Below, piece by piece: positions 19,733 through 27,552 of a stretch of 64,000 bases of DNA; positions within the stretch are counted from its first letter, which is position 1, and the number at the start of each line of letters is the position of its first letter. The notes beneath the pieces were generated by a model that worked only from the letters and a program-made list of their open reading frames with translations, searched no databases and was not told the origin of the DNA. The translations under genes and the position numbers were made by a program. Source of the stretch: Humitalea rosea (GTDB taxonomy: Bacteria > Pseudomonadota > Alphaproteobacteria > Acetobacterales > Acetobacteraceae); contig NZ_QKYU01000004.1 in NCBI RefSeq assembly GCF_003253705.1, positions 62,001-126,000 of the forward strand. The letters are read 5' to 3'.

Positions 19733-20947
19733 ATGAACCTCCCGCGCATTGCGACGCTCCTTGGCCGCCTCGCCTTCGCCGGCCTTGCCTTCAGCCTCTT
19801 TGCCTCCCGGGCCCAGGCGCAGATCGGCAGCGATCGCTACAGCGGCTTTGTCCAGAACCTTCGGAGCGGTGAGGTTCTCGTCGCCATCAACGCCGATGAG
19901 ACGCGCCATCCTGCGTCCCTGACGAAGATGATGACGTTATATATGGTCTTCGAGGCGGTGCGGGAGGGGCGGCTGCGCCTCGATCAGCACATCGCCATGA
20001 CCGAGGATGCCGCGGCGATGCCGCCCTCCAAACTTGGCCTGCCACCCGGCACCACGCTGACGGTGGAACAGGGCATCCTCTCCCTGGTCACGAAAAGCGC
20101 CAATGACGTCGCCGCCCTGTTCGGCGAAACGCTGTCCGGCAGCGAGGCGCGCTTCGCCCAGGCGATGACCCTGCGCGCCCGCGCCCTCGGCATGGCCCAC
20201 ACGACCTTCCGCAATGCCTCCGGCCTGCCCGACCTCGATCAGGTGACGACGGCGCGCGACATGGCGCTGCTCGGCCGCCGGCTCTTCACGGACTTCCCGC
20301 AGCACTACCACTACTTCTCCACCGTACGGACGCGGGTCGCCGGGGTGCAGCTGCGCAGCCACAACCGCATGCTGGATTCCTACGAAGGCGCCGACGGCAT
20401 CAAGACCGGCTACATCAGCGCCAGCGGCTTCAACATCGTCACCAGCGCGCAGCGCGATGGCGTGCGGCTGATCGGCGCGGTGTTCGGCGGATCCTCCTGG
20501 TTCGAGCGGGACCAGCATATGGCCGCCCTGCTCGACCAGGGCTTCATCCGCTCGGGCGTCGCCATCGCGGTGACGGCCCCTGTGGCCACCCGCTCCACCG
20601 CCATCGTCTCCCGCGCGTCGGCTGCCTCGGTGCCGGCGCGGATGACCAACCGCAGCGCCACCGCCGCCGCCCGGGCCGCCGCCTCCCGCCCGGCCGCAAG
20701 CCGCGGCAGCACGACGCGGCAGGCCGCCGCCCGTGCCACGCGCAGCGCCCGTCCGGCCCAGGCGGCGCGCCAGCCGCAGGCGGCCCGGCCCTCGCGCAGC
20801 GCCAGCCGTCCCGTCGCCGCGCCCCCGGTGATCCCGGCCCGTAGCGTCGCCCCCCGCCCCCCGGCCCGCACACATGCGCCCAGCGCGCTGACGCGCCAGG
20901 TGCTGCAGCCGCCGGTGCCCCGCGAGCCGCGCAACACCCGGGGCTGA
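19733..20947 (+). CDS. D-alanyl-D-alanine carboxypeptidase (PBP5/6 type) with basic C-terminal tail
   Basis: A 404-residue S11-family serine peptidase that trims peptidoglycan stem peptides in the periplasm. A signal peptide spans about residues 1-29 (ending SRAQAQ). The active-site motifs are Ser62-x-x-Lys65 (SLTK), SAN at 122-124 and KTG at 224-226. The usual C-terminal beta domain and amphipathic membrane anchor are missing. Instead, residues from about 290 on are an Ala/Arg/Ser/Pro-rich, lysine-free low-complexity tail of roughly 115 residues. ATG 19733 is preferred over GTG 19703. The stop abuts the convergent gene with no spacer. Confidence 0.92.
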   Translation: MNLPRIATLLGRLAFAGLAFSLFASRAQAQIGSDRYSGFVQNLRSGEVLVAINADETRHPASLTKMMTLYMVFEAVREGRLRLDQHIAMTEDAAAMPPSKLGLPPGTTLTVEQGILSLVTKSANDVAALFGETLSGSEARFAQAMTLRARALGMAHTTFRNASGLPDLDQVTTARDMALLGRRLFTDFPQHYHYFSTVRTRVAGVQLRSHNRMLDSYEGADGIKTGYISASGFNIVTSAQRDGVRLIGAVFGGSSWFERDQHMAALLDQGFIRSGVAIAVTAPVATRSTAIVSRASAASVPARMTNRSATAAARAAASRPAASRGSTTRQAAARATRSARPAQAARQPQAARPSRSASRPVAAPPVIPARSVAPRPPARTHAPSALTRQVLQPPVPREPRNTRG

Positions 20948-22087
20948 TCAGCCCCGGGCCAGACGCGCCGCCTCGGCCACCGCCGCCAGGGGTTCCCCGA
21001 ACAGCGCCGTGACACCGACCTCGCGCAGGCTCGCCTCGGCCTCGGCCATGGAATAGCCCGCCAGCGCCGCATGCCCCGCGGCGATCGCGACCACCAGCGG
21101 CTTGGGCGGCGGGGCCGCGCGCAGGGCCGCGGCCAAGGCCTGGATCCGTCCCTTGAGCGGGCGTGAGGCCAGGGTCGTGCAGAACAGGATCGCGCCGACC
21201 TCCGGCCGCGCCGCGATCTCGAAGGCCATGGCCAGCCGCTGCACCGTGGTTTCGGCCGGTCCGCCCTGGGCATTGTCCATGAAGCAGGCGGCGGGCGCCC
21301 CGGCATCGGCCAGCAGATCCACCAGCATCATCCCCAGGCCCGCGCCCGCGCTGATCAGCGCGACACGCCCCGCAGGCAATTCGACCAGGCTGAACCCTGC
21401 CTCGGCGGCGCGGCGTTCGAGGGGGGTGCGCAGCGCCTCCTCCAGCGCGGCGGAGACCGCCGTCTCGGCCGGGTCGTGCCGGAAGCCGGCAGCCTCGTCG
21501 CGCAGGCATTTGGCATCGGCCGCGACCAGCCGCCCATCGGGCAGCAGCGCCAGCGGGTTGATCTCCAGCAGTTCCAGATCCTCGGCCACCAGCACCGCGG
21601 CGAGGCGGAGCACCAGGCGCGCGATGCGCGGCGCGATCGCCGCGGGGAAGCCCGCCCCCAGTGCCGCCAGGATGCTCGCCCCGGCATGCGGGTCCTGCGC
21701 CTGGAAGGTCATGGCGATAGGCGGGGCGGCCGCCTCGATCTCGATGCCCCCGGCGGCCGAGGCGAGCAGCCCGATCCCCTGCCCCGTCCCGTCGATCCGC
21801 AGCGAGAGGTAGAATTCCTGCGCGATGGGCAGCGCCTCCTCGATCAGCAGCGGCACGGCGGTGGCCCCGGCGGCACGGACGCCGGCGACAACCTCGGCGA
21901 TGCCCCCCGCCTCGAACAGGCGCACGAGGCCGCGCTTGCCGCGCCCGCCTTCCAGGACCTGGGCCTTGGCGACGCCGCGCCCCTGCCAAATCGGCGCCGG
22001 ATCAGTTGCGTGAATCAACGATCCATGCGGCACTGCGATGCCATGCCGGCGCAGCAGCGCCTTGCCCTCATGTTCTGTCAAACGCAT
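20948..22087 (-). CDS. succinyl-CoA ligase beta-subunit-like ATP-grasp protein
   Basis: A 379-residue protein with a SucC-like N-terminal ATP-grasp fold (LTEHEGKALLRRHGIAVPHG, KAQVLEGGRGKRG) and the conserved LELLEINPLALL segment near residues 170-185. A flavodoxin-like C-terminal ligase domain carries FMDNAQGG. Sequence is diverged from ordinary SucC, and an alpha-like partner is encoded divergently 11 bases away, so the pair probably forms a CoA ligase for another acid, such as malate, methylsuccinate or an aromatic acid. The true substrate cannot be told. Confidence 0.75.
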   Translation of the reverse strand: MRLTEHEGKALLRRHGIAVPHGSLIHATDPAPIWQGRGVAKAQVLEGGRGKRGLVRLFEAGGIAEVVAGVRAAGATAVPLLIEEALPIAQEFYLSLRIDGTGQGIGLLASAAGGIEIEAAAPPIAMTFQAQDPHAGASILAALGAGFPAAIAPRIARLVLRLAAVLVAEDLELLEINPLALLPDGRLVAADAKCLRDEAAGFRHDPAETAVSAALEEALRTPLERRAAEAGFSLVELPAGRVALISAGAGLGMMLVDLLADAGAPAACFMDNAQGGPAETTVQRLAMAFEIAARPEVGAILFCTTLASRPLKGRIQALAAALRAAPPPKPLVVAIAAGHAALAGYSMAEAEASLREVGVTALFGEPLAAVAEAARLARG

Positions 22088-22098
22088 CGGACGTCTCC

Positions 22099-22968
22099 AT
22101 GATCCTGTTTCCGCAAGGGTTTCCCCGCCGGGTGATCGTCTTCAACCCGGCCGGCCGCTATGCCGCCGCCCAGGTCGCGGCCATGCGCGGCGCCGGCACG
22201 CGGATCGTCGCGGGCATCGCGCCGGGGCGTGGCGGCACGCTGCTGGACGGCCTGCCGATGCTGGATGACGCCCGCGACCTGGCCGAGCCCGCCGATGCCG
22301 CCGTGCTCTACACCCCGCCCGAGGGGCTGTTGGAAGCGGTGCGTATCTGCGCCGATCTGCGCATCCCGACCATCGTCGCCGCCGCCGAATACGTGCCGGC
22401 GCATGATGCGCTGGCGGCGGCCCAGGCGGCGCGGGCGGCGGGGTGCTGGCTGGTCGGGCCGAACACGCTCGGGCTCTGCGTGCCGGGGGTTGGCGTGCTC
22501 GGCTCCATCGCGCCGGATTTTTGCACGCCCGGCCCGGTGGCCCTGCTGGCGCGGAGCGGCACCCTGACGCTTACCCTGGCGCGCATCCTGACCGAGGCCG
22601 GGCTCGGCCAGCGGCTGGTGGCGCATATGGGCGGGGATGCCGCGATCGGCCGCAACCCGGATGAATGGCTGCGGGCCGTCGCCGCCGATCCGGAGGTCAA
22701 GGCCGTGCTCTATTGCGGCGAGCTTGGCGGCGACAAGGAATATGCTTTGGCCGCCGCTTTGCCCGGATGCCGAGTGCCGGTGGTGGCCATGATCGTCGGC
22801 CGTCACGCCCCACCCGGCACGCGCATGGGCCATGCCGGCGCGCTGGCGGGGGCGGAGCGGGAGACCGCCGCGGCCAAGCTCGCGGCCCTGGCCGCCGCCG
22901 GGGCGACGGCGGTGCCAGGCCCGGCCGAGGCCGTCGCGGCGTTGAGGCGCCTGCTCACTCGGCCCTGA
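22099..22968 (+). CDS. succinyl-CoA ligase alpha-subunit-like CoA-binding protein
   Basis: A 289-residue SucD-like protein with an N-terminal Rossmann CoA-binding domain (IVFNPAGRYAAAQ) and a C-terminal ligase domain. The phosphorylated histidine of the family is present as His245 in RMGHAGALAGAE, so the protein is probably catalytic. The ATG at 22099 gives the family-like start; an upstream ATG at 22006 would overlap the divergent gene. It pairs with the beta-like subunit on the other strand, an unusual divergent arrangement. Its 3' end overlaps the convergent Bug gene by 14 bases. Confidence 0.75.
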   Translation: MILFPQGFPRRVIVFNPAGRYAAAQVAAMRGAGTRIVAGIAPGRGGTLLDGLPMLDDARDLAEPADAAVLYTPPEGLLEAVRICADLRIPTIVAAAEYVPAHDALAAAQAARAAGCWLVGPNTLGLCVPGVGVLGSIAPDFCTPGPVALLARSGTLTLTLARILTEAGLGQRLVAHMGGDAAIGRNPDEWLRAVAADPEVKAVLYCGELGGDKEYALAAALPGCRVPVVAMIVGRHAPPGTRMGHAGALAGAERETAAAKLAALAAAGATAVPGPAEAVAALRRLLTRP

Positions 22969-23923
22969 TGCCGGCGGCGGCGGTGACCGCTTTCCATTGC
23001 GGCACCTCCCGCGCCAGCCGCTCGGCCAGAGGCCCAGGACCGTCCAGCAGCAAATCGGCGCCGGAGGCGTCCATGCGCTCCTTCAGCACCCCGCCTTGCA
23101 GCAAGGGGGCGCAGTCCGCGACGATGCGGGTGGCGATGGCCGGGTCCATGCCGGCGGGGCCGAACATCCCGTACCAGATGGTCAGGGCATAGCCGGGCAC
23201 GACCTCGCCCACCGTCGGCACCTCCGGCAGCGGGGCGATGCGCCGCGGGCCGGTGATGGCGATGCCGATCAGACGGCCGTCGCGGACATGGGGAATCGCC
23301 TCGATCGTGCCGGTGACCAGCAAATCGGTATCGCCGGAATAGACGGCGTTCACCGCCTGCCCGGCGCCGCGATAGGGCACGTGCAGCAGGTCGATCCCCG
23401 CCTTCTGCGCCAGCAGCGCGCCCGCCAGATGGGTCGTGCTGCCGACGCCGGAGGAGGCATAGGAGATCTCACCCGGCTTTTCCCGCGCCAGGGCGATCAG
23501 CCCGGCCAGGTCCTTCACCCGCCCACCCGGCCGCGCGAGCAAGGTGATCGGCGCATCGGTGACCAGGGAGATCGGCGTCAGATCCTTCAGCGGATCGTAG
23601 CCCGGATCGCGCATCAGCGCCGGCACGATGGCGACCGAGGAGGTGGTGAAGAGCAGCACATGCGGATCATGCGCCTGCACGACCGTCTGGACCCCGAGGG
23701 CACCGCCCGCCCCGGGGCGGGTCTCGACGATGAAGGGCTGGCCCATGGTGCGGGAGAGCAATTCGGCCACCACCCGCGCCGGCACCTCGACCGGGCCACC
23801 CGGGGCGAAGGGGACGATGAAGCGCACCGGCCGGTTCGGCCAGGCGCCCTGCGCCAGCGCCGGGACGATCGCCGGGGCCGCGAGGGCGGTGCCGAGCAGG
23901 GCGCGGCGGCTGAATTGAGTCAT
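22955..23923 (-). CDS. Bug/TctC-family tripartite tricarboxylate transporter binding protein
   Basis: A 322-residue periplasmic binding protein with a Tat-like signal (FSRRALLGTALAAPAIVPALAQ) and Bug blocks WPNRPVRFIVPFAPGG, VETRPGAGG and HVPYRGAGQAV. Like the other two in the window it lacks TctA/TctB neighbours. It diverges from the acyl-CoA operon 104 bases away and converges on the SucD-like gene, so its ligand may be the acid that these CoA-activating enzymes handle; this is inference. ATG 23923 is used; an upstream ATG at 23995 adds an unlikely extension before the signal peptide. Confidence 0.9.
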   Translation of the reverse strand: MTQFSRRALLGTALAAPAIVPALAQGAWPNRPVRFIVPFAPGGPVEVPARVVAELLSRTMGQPFIVETRPGAGGALGVQTVVQAHDPHVLLFTTSSVAIVPALMRDPGYDPLKDLTPISLVTDAPITLLARPGGRVKDLAGLIALAREKPGEISYASSGVGSTTHLAGALLAQKAGIDLLHVPYRGAGQAVNAVYSGDTDLLVTGTIEAIPHVRDGRLIGIAITGPRRIAPLPEVPTVGEVVPGYALTIWYGMFGPAGMDPAIATRIVADCAPLLQGGVLKERMDASGADLLLDGPGPLAERLAREVPQWKAVTAAAGIRAE

Positions 23924-24027
23924 GGTGAGAGTCTCCCGAACACAGTCTGAATGCTGTTCCGTTGACACCATCAACCATCTGCGCCACTTCGCCAAGACAG
24001 AACGCAGCTTTTGGGGGACCCGCTCCG

Positions 24028-24984
24028 GTGATCGAATTCCGCTTCCCGTCGCGGCTGCCAGCGCTGCTCGGCATCCGCATCCCGATCGTGCAGGGCGGCA
24101 TGTCCTGGGCCTCCTCCTCGGCGGCGCTGCCGCTGGCGGTGGCGCGGGCGGGCGGGCTCGGCGTGATCGCCGCCGGGCCGATGCGGCCGGAGGCGCTGGT
24201 CGCGGCGATCCGCGAGGTGCGGGCCGGGACCGATGCGCCCTTCGCGGTGAACGTGCCGCTCTACAACAAGCGCTCGGCCGAGTTCCTCGACATCGCCGAG
24301 GCCGAGCGCGTGCCGATCCTGATCGTCAGCCAGGGCGGGCCGCGGGCACATCTGCCGCGGTTCCGGGCCATCGGAACGGTCTGGCTGCATGTCGTGGCCG
24401 GCCCGGAACACGCGGCCAAGGCGGAGGCCGCCGGGGTCGATGGGCTGATCGTCGTCGGCGGCGAGGCCGGTGGGCATCCCGCGCCGGATGAGGTCTCGGC
24501 GCTGGTGCTCACCCGCGCGGTCGTGCTGGCCACGAGGCTGCCGGTGATCGCCGCGGGTGGCATCGCCGATGGCGCCGGCATCGCCGCCGTCTTCGCGCTG
24601 GGGGCCGAGGGCGCCCAACTCGGCACCCGCTTCCTGATGACGGAGGAGGCCTCGGTCCACCCCGCCTACAAGGCGGCGGTGCTGGCGGCGGGTATTGGCG
24701 ACACAACCCTGGTCGGGCGCGGGGGGCTGCCGGTGCGGCAGATCCGCAACGCCTTTACCGCGCTGGTCGAGGCCGCCGAACGCGCGGGCATGGATAAGGC
24801 CGAACTGGCTGCGCTCTACATGTCCCGCAGCCTGAAATCCGCCGCACTCGACGGCGACATCGACCAGAGCAAGCTGGAGGCCGGCCAGACCGCCGGGCTG
24901 ATCTCCGACTGCCCCCCCGCCGCCGAGGTTTTCCGCCGCCTGGTCGAAGAGGCCGAGGCCGCCCGCCAAAGGTTGTTCGCATGA
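24028..24984 (+). CDS. nitronate monooxygenase (NMO/NPD family flavoprotein)
   Basis: A 318-residue TIM-barrel FMN enzyme related to 2-nitropropane dioxygenase. Visible blocks are IPIVQGGMSWAS at the N-terminus, VGGEAGGH near residues 143-150 (candidate catalytic His150), PVIAAGGIADG and GAQLGTRFLMTEEA. The family oxidises alkyl nitronates such as propionate-3-nitronate, but many members in CoA operons have other, unknown flavin-dependent roles. GTG 24028 follows GGGGGA by eight bases. It is the first gene of a six-gene operon whose next start overlaps its stop by four bases. Confidence 0.85.
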   Translation: MIEFRFPSRLPALLGIRIPIVQGGMSWASSSAALPLAVARAGGLGVIAAGPMRPEALVAAIREVRAGTDAPFAVNVPLYNKRSAEFLDIAEAERVPILIVSQGGPRAHLPRFRAIGTVWLHVVAGPEHAAKAEAAGVDGLIVVGGEAGGHPAPDEVSALVLTRAVVLATRLPVIAAGGIADGAGIAAVFALGAEGAQLGTRFLMTEEASVHPAYKAAVLAAGIGDTTLVGRGGLPVRQIRNAFTALVEAAERAGMDKAELAALYMSRSLKSAALDGDIDQSKLEAGQTAGLISDCPPAAEVFRRLVEEAEAARQRLFA

Positions 24985-25619
24985 GCCTGTTGATCGCCGA
25001 CCAGGACGGCATCCGCCGCATCACCCTGAACCGCCCCGAGAAGCGCAATGCGCTGGACACCGCGACCATCGCCGCCTTGATCGCAGCCCTGTCGGCGGCG
25101 GCGGGGGAGGATGCGGTGCGCGCCGTGGTCCTGGCCGGCAATGGCGTGCTGTTCAGCGCCGGCGGCGATCTGGCCGAGATGCGCGCGCCCTCCACGCCCG
25201 AGCAGAAGGCGGCGCGCGGCGGGGCCATGCGGCTGCTCTTCGCTTTGCCCGCCACCTTGCGCCTGCCGGTGATCGCCGCGGTCCAGGGCGGTGCGGTCGG
25301 TGCGGGCGCGGCGCTGGCCATGGGCTGCGATGCGGTGGTGATGGCGGATGACGCCTGGTTCGCCTGGCCCGAGGCCAAGCACCGCATCCTGCCCTACCTC
25401 GTCGGCCCGCCGCTGGCGGCGCGGGTGCCGCGCGGGGTCGCCTTCGACCTGCTGGCGACGGGGCGAAAACTGCCGGCGGCCGAGGCGCAGGCGCTCGGCC
25501 TCGTCGCCCGGGTGGTGCCGGCAGCGGCGCTGGAGGCCGAGGCGCTGCGTCTCGCGGAAGAAGCCGCCAGCATGCCGCCCGAGATGATGCTGGCGGTGAA
25601 GCGGATGATCACGCCGTGA
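24981..25619 (+). CDS. enoyl-CoA hydratase/isomerase family protein, short
   Basis: A 212-residue crotonase with the CoA-binding block ITLNRPEKRNALD, oxyanion-hole motifs FSAGGDLAEM and GAVGAGAALAMGCD, and a candidate catalytic Glu in AWPEAKH. It ends about 40-50 residues early compared with typical crotonases, stopping at PPEMMLAVKRM. It therefore lacks the C-terminal helices that usually complete the trimer and cover the active site. ATGA overlaps couple it to the flavoprotein gene before and the CoA-transferase after. Confidence 0.85.
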   Translation: MSLLIADQDGIRRITLNRPEKRNALDTATIAALIAALSAAAGEDAVRAVVLAGNGVLFSAGGDLAEMRAPSTPEQKAARGGAMRLLFALPATLRLPVIAAVQGGAVGAGAALAMGCDAVVMADDAWFAWPEAKHRILPYLVGPPLAARVPRGVAFDLLATGRKLPAAEAQALGLVARVVPAAALEAEALRLAEEAASMPPEMMLAVKRMITP

Positions 25620-26815
25620 CGCCGTTGCAGGGCCTGCGCATCCTGGACCTGTCGCGGGTCCTGGCCTGCCCCTTCGCCTCGATGATCCTGGCCGAACTGG
25701 GCGCCGAGGTCATCAAGGTCGAGCAGCCCGGCAGCGGTGATGAAACCCGCGGCTTCGAGCCCTTCGCGACCAGCCCCGGGGGCGAGCGGGTCTCGGGCTA
25801 TTACATGGCCTGCAACCGCGCCAAGCGCAGCATCACCGTCGATCTGCGCCAGCCGGAGGGGGTGGAGATCATCCGCGCCTTGGCCATGCGATCCGACGCG
25901 CTGGTGGAGAACTTCCCGACCGGCACGATGCAGCGCCGGGGCCTGGACTGGCCGAAGCTGCGCGAGATCGCGCCAAAGCTCGTGATGCTGTCCTGCACCG
26001 GCTTCGGCCAGACCGGCCCTTATGCGCGCCGAAAAGGCTACGACACCGTGTTCCAGGCCATGGGCGGGATCATGGGGCTGACCGGGGAGCGCGGTGGCGG
26101 GCCGGTGAAGCCGGGGCTGCCGGTCGCCGACCTGACCTCGGGGCTCTGGGTCGCGATCGCATTGCTTGCGGCGCTGCGCGGACGGGATGCGGCGGGGCAT
26201 GGCGCGCATGTCGATCTGTCGATGCTGGATGGGCAGGTCTCGCTGCTGACCATCGCCGCCGCGCGGTTTTTCGCATTGGGCGAAGTGCCGGAACGTATGG
26301 GGACCGAACATCCGGGGCGGGTGCCGACCGCCTCCTTCCTCTGTTCGGATGGGCGGTTCCTCCACATCACCGCCAGCGACCAGCATTGGGCGCCGCTTTG
26401 CGCAGCACTGGGACTGGACTCGCTGGCCGCCGATCCGGCGCTGGCGAGCAATGCCGGGCGCCTGGCGCAGCGGGAGCGGGTGATGGCGGCGATGACCGCC
26501 GCCATGGCGGGGATGACCCGCGCCCAGGCCGTGACCGCGCTCGATGCCGTGGATGTGCCGAATGGGCCGGTGCTGGCGCTGGATGAGGTGCTGACCGATC
26601 CGCATATCCAGGCGCGGTCGGCGGTCCAGTCCTTCACCGACCCGGTGCTCGGCAGCTTCCCGTCGCTGCGCCTGCCCTTCCGCTTCGACGGCTTCGACGA
26701 CCCGCAGGCGACGCGGCGGCCGCCGGGCCTCGGCGAACATACCGACGAAATTCTGGCGCAAATCGGTTACGATCCCGATCGAATCGCCGCCCTCCGCGCA
26801 AAAGGCACAGTATGA
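25616..26815 (+). CDS. CaiB/BaiF family III CoA-transferase
   Basis: A 399-residue CoA-transferase that would move CoA between an acyl-CoA donor and a carboxylic acid. It has the family N-terminus (GLRILDLSRVLACPFASMILAELGAEVIKVE split over residues 6-36), the ALVENFPTGTMQRRGLD segment, and catalytic Asp172 in LPVADLTSG. GTG 25616 overlaps the preceding stop by four bases (GTGA) and its own stop overlaps the next ATG. Together with the two crotonases and an AMP-forming ligase it gives the operon two separate ways to make a CoA thioester. Confidence 0.9.
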   Translation: MTPLQGLRILDLSRVLACPFASMILAELGAEVIKVEQPGSGDETRGFEPFATSPGGERVSGYYMACNRAKRSITVDLRQPEGVEIIRALAMRSDALVENFPTGTMQRRGLDWPKLREIAPKLVMLSCTGFGQTGPYARRKGYDTVFQAMGGIMGLTGERGGGPVKPGLPVADLTSGLWVAIALLAALRGRDAAGHGAHVDLSMLDGQVSLLTIAAARFFALGEVPERMGTEHPGRVPTASFLCSDGRFLHITASDQHWAPLCAALGLDSLAADPALASNAGRLAQRERVMAAMTAAMAGMTRAQAVTALDAVDVPNGPVLALDEVLTDPHIQARSAVQSFTDPVLGSFPSLRLPFRFDGFDDPQATRRPPGLGEHTDEILAQIGYDPDRIAALRAKGTV

Positions 26816-27552
26816 GCGACACGCTGGTCCAGGGCTTCTCCGATGGCGTCCTTACCCTCACCTTGAACCGGCCGCAGGCACGCAACGCGCTGAACCTCGC
26901 GCTCTGCGATGCGCTGCTCGGCGGCGCGCGGCGGGCCTTGGCCGAACAGGCACGGGTGGTGCTGATCCGCGCCAATGGCCCGGTCTTCTGCGCCGGGGCC
27001 GACATCAAGGAACGCCAGGGCATGGCGGATGACGCGATCCGCGCCCGCCGCCTGCGCGCCTTCGCCGCCTATGACGCGATCGAGCGCCTGCCGATGCCGG
27101 TGGTGGCGGTGGTCGAGGGGCCGGCGATCGGCTCGGGCGCGGAGATCGCGGCGCTGGCCGATTTCATCATCGCCACCCCGGCCGCGAGTTTTCGGACGCC
27201 CGAGGCGCTGTGGGGCACCATCGGCGCGACCCAGCGGCTGCCGCGCATCCTCGGCAAGCGGCTGGCCAAGGATCTGATGCTGACCGGACGCACCCTCTCG
27301 GCGGCCGAGGCGCTGACCCATGGCCTCGTCGCCCGCCTCGTCGCGCCCGAGGCGCTGGAGGCGGAGGTCGCGGCGGTGCTGGCACCCATGCTCAAGGCTC
27401 CGGCTTCGGCCCTCGCCATGGCCAAGCGCTGCATCGAGGAGGGGCTCGCCCGCGACCCGCGCGGCGCGCTGGCGACCGAACTGCTGGCGATCGAGGAGAA
27501 CCTGGCCGCCGCCGAATGGAAGCAGGCCATGGCGGGGTTCGGTCATGCCTGA
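26812..27552 (+). CDS. enoyl-CoA hydratase/isomerase family protein
   Basis: A 246-residue full-length crotonase with LTLNRPQARNALN, oxyanion-hole motifs FCAGADIKERQ and GPAIGSGAEIAALADF, and the PEALWGTIGATQRLPR active-site region. The C-terminal helices are complete, unlike the shorter paralogue two genes upstream. It is expected to hydrate an enoyl-CoA or catalyse a related isomerase or lyase step. It overlaps the CoA-transferase stop by four bases and the acyl-CoA synthetase start by eight. Confidence 0.9.
   Translation: MSDTLVQGFSDGVLTLTLNRPQARNALNLALCDALLGGARRALAEQARVVLIRANGPVFCAGADIKERQGMADDAIRARRLRAFAAYDAIERLPMPVVAVVEGPAIGSGAEIAALADFIIATPAASFRTPEALWGTIGATQRLPRILGKRLAKDLMLTGRTLSAAEALTHGLVARLVAPEALEAEVAAVLAPMLKAPASALAMAKRCIEEGLARDPRGALATELLAIEENLAAAEWKQAMAGFGHA

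Noticed and set aside
22006-22098. Upstream in-frame ATG for the SucD-like gene
   Set aside because: The added 31 residues lie inside the divergent gene and do not resemble the family N-terminus.
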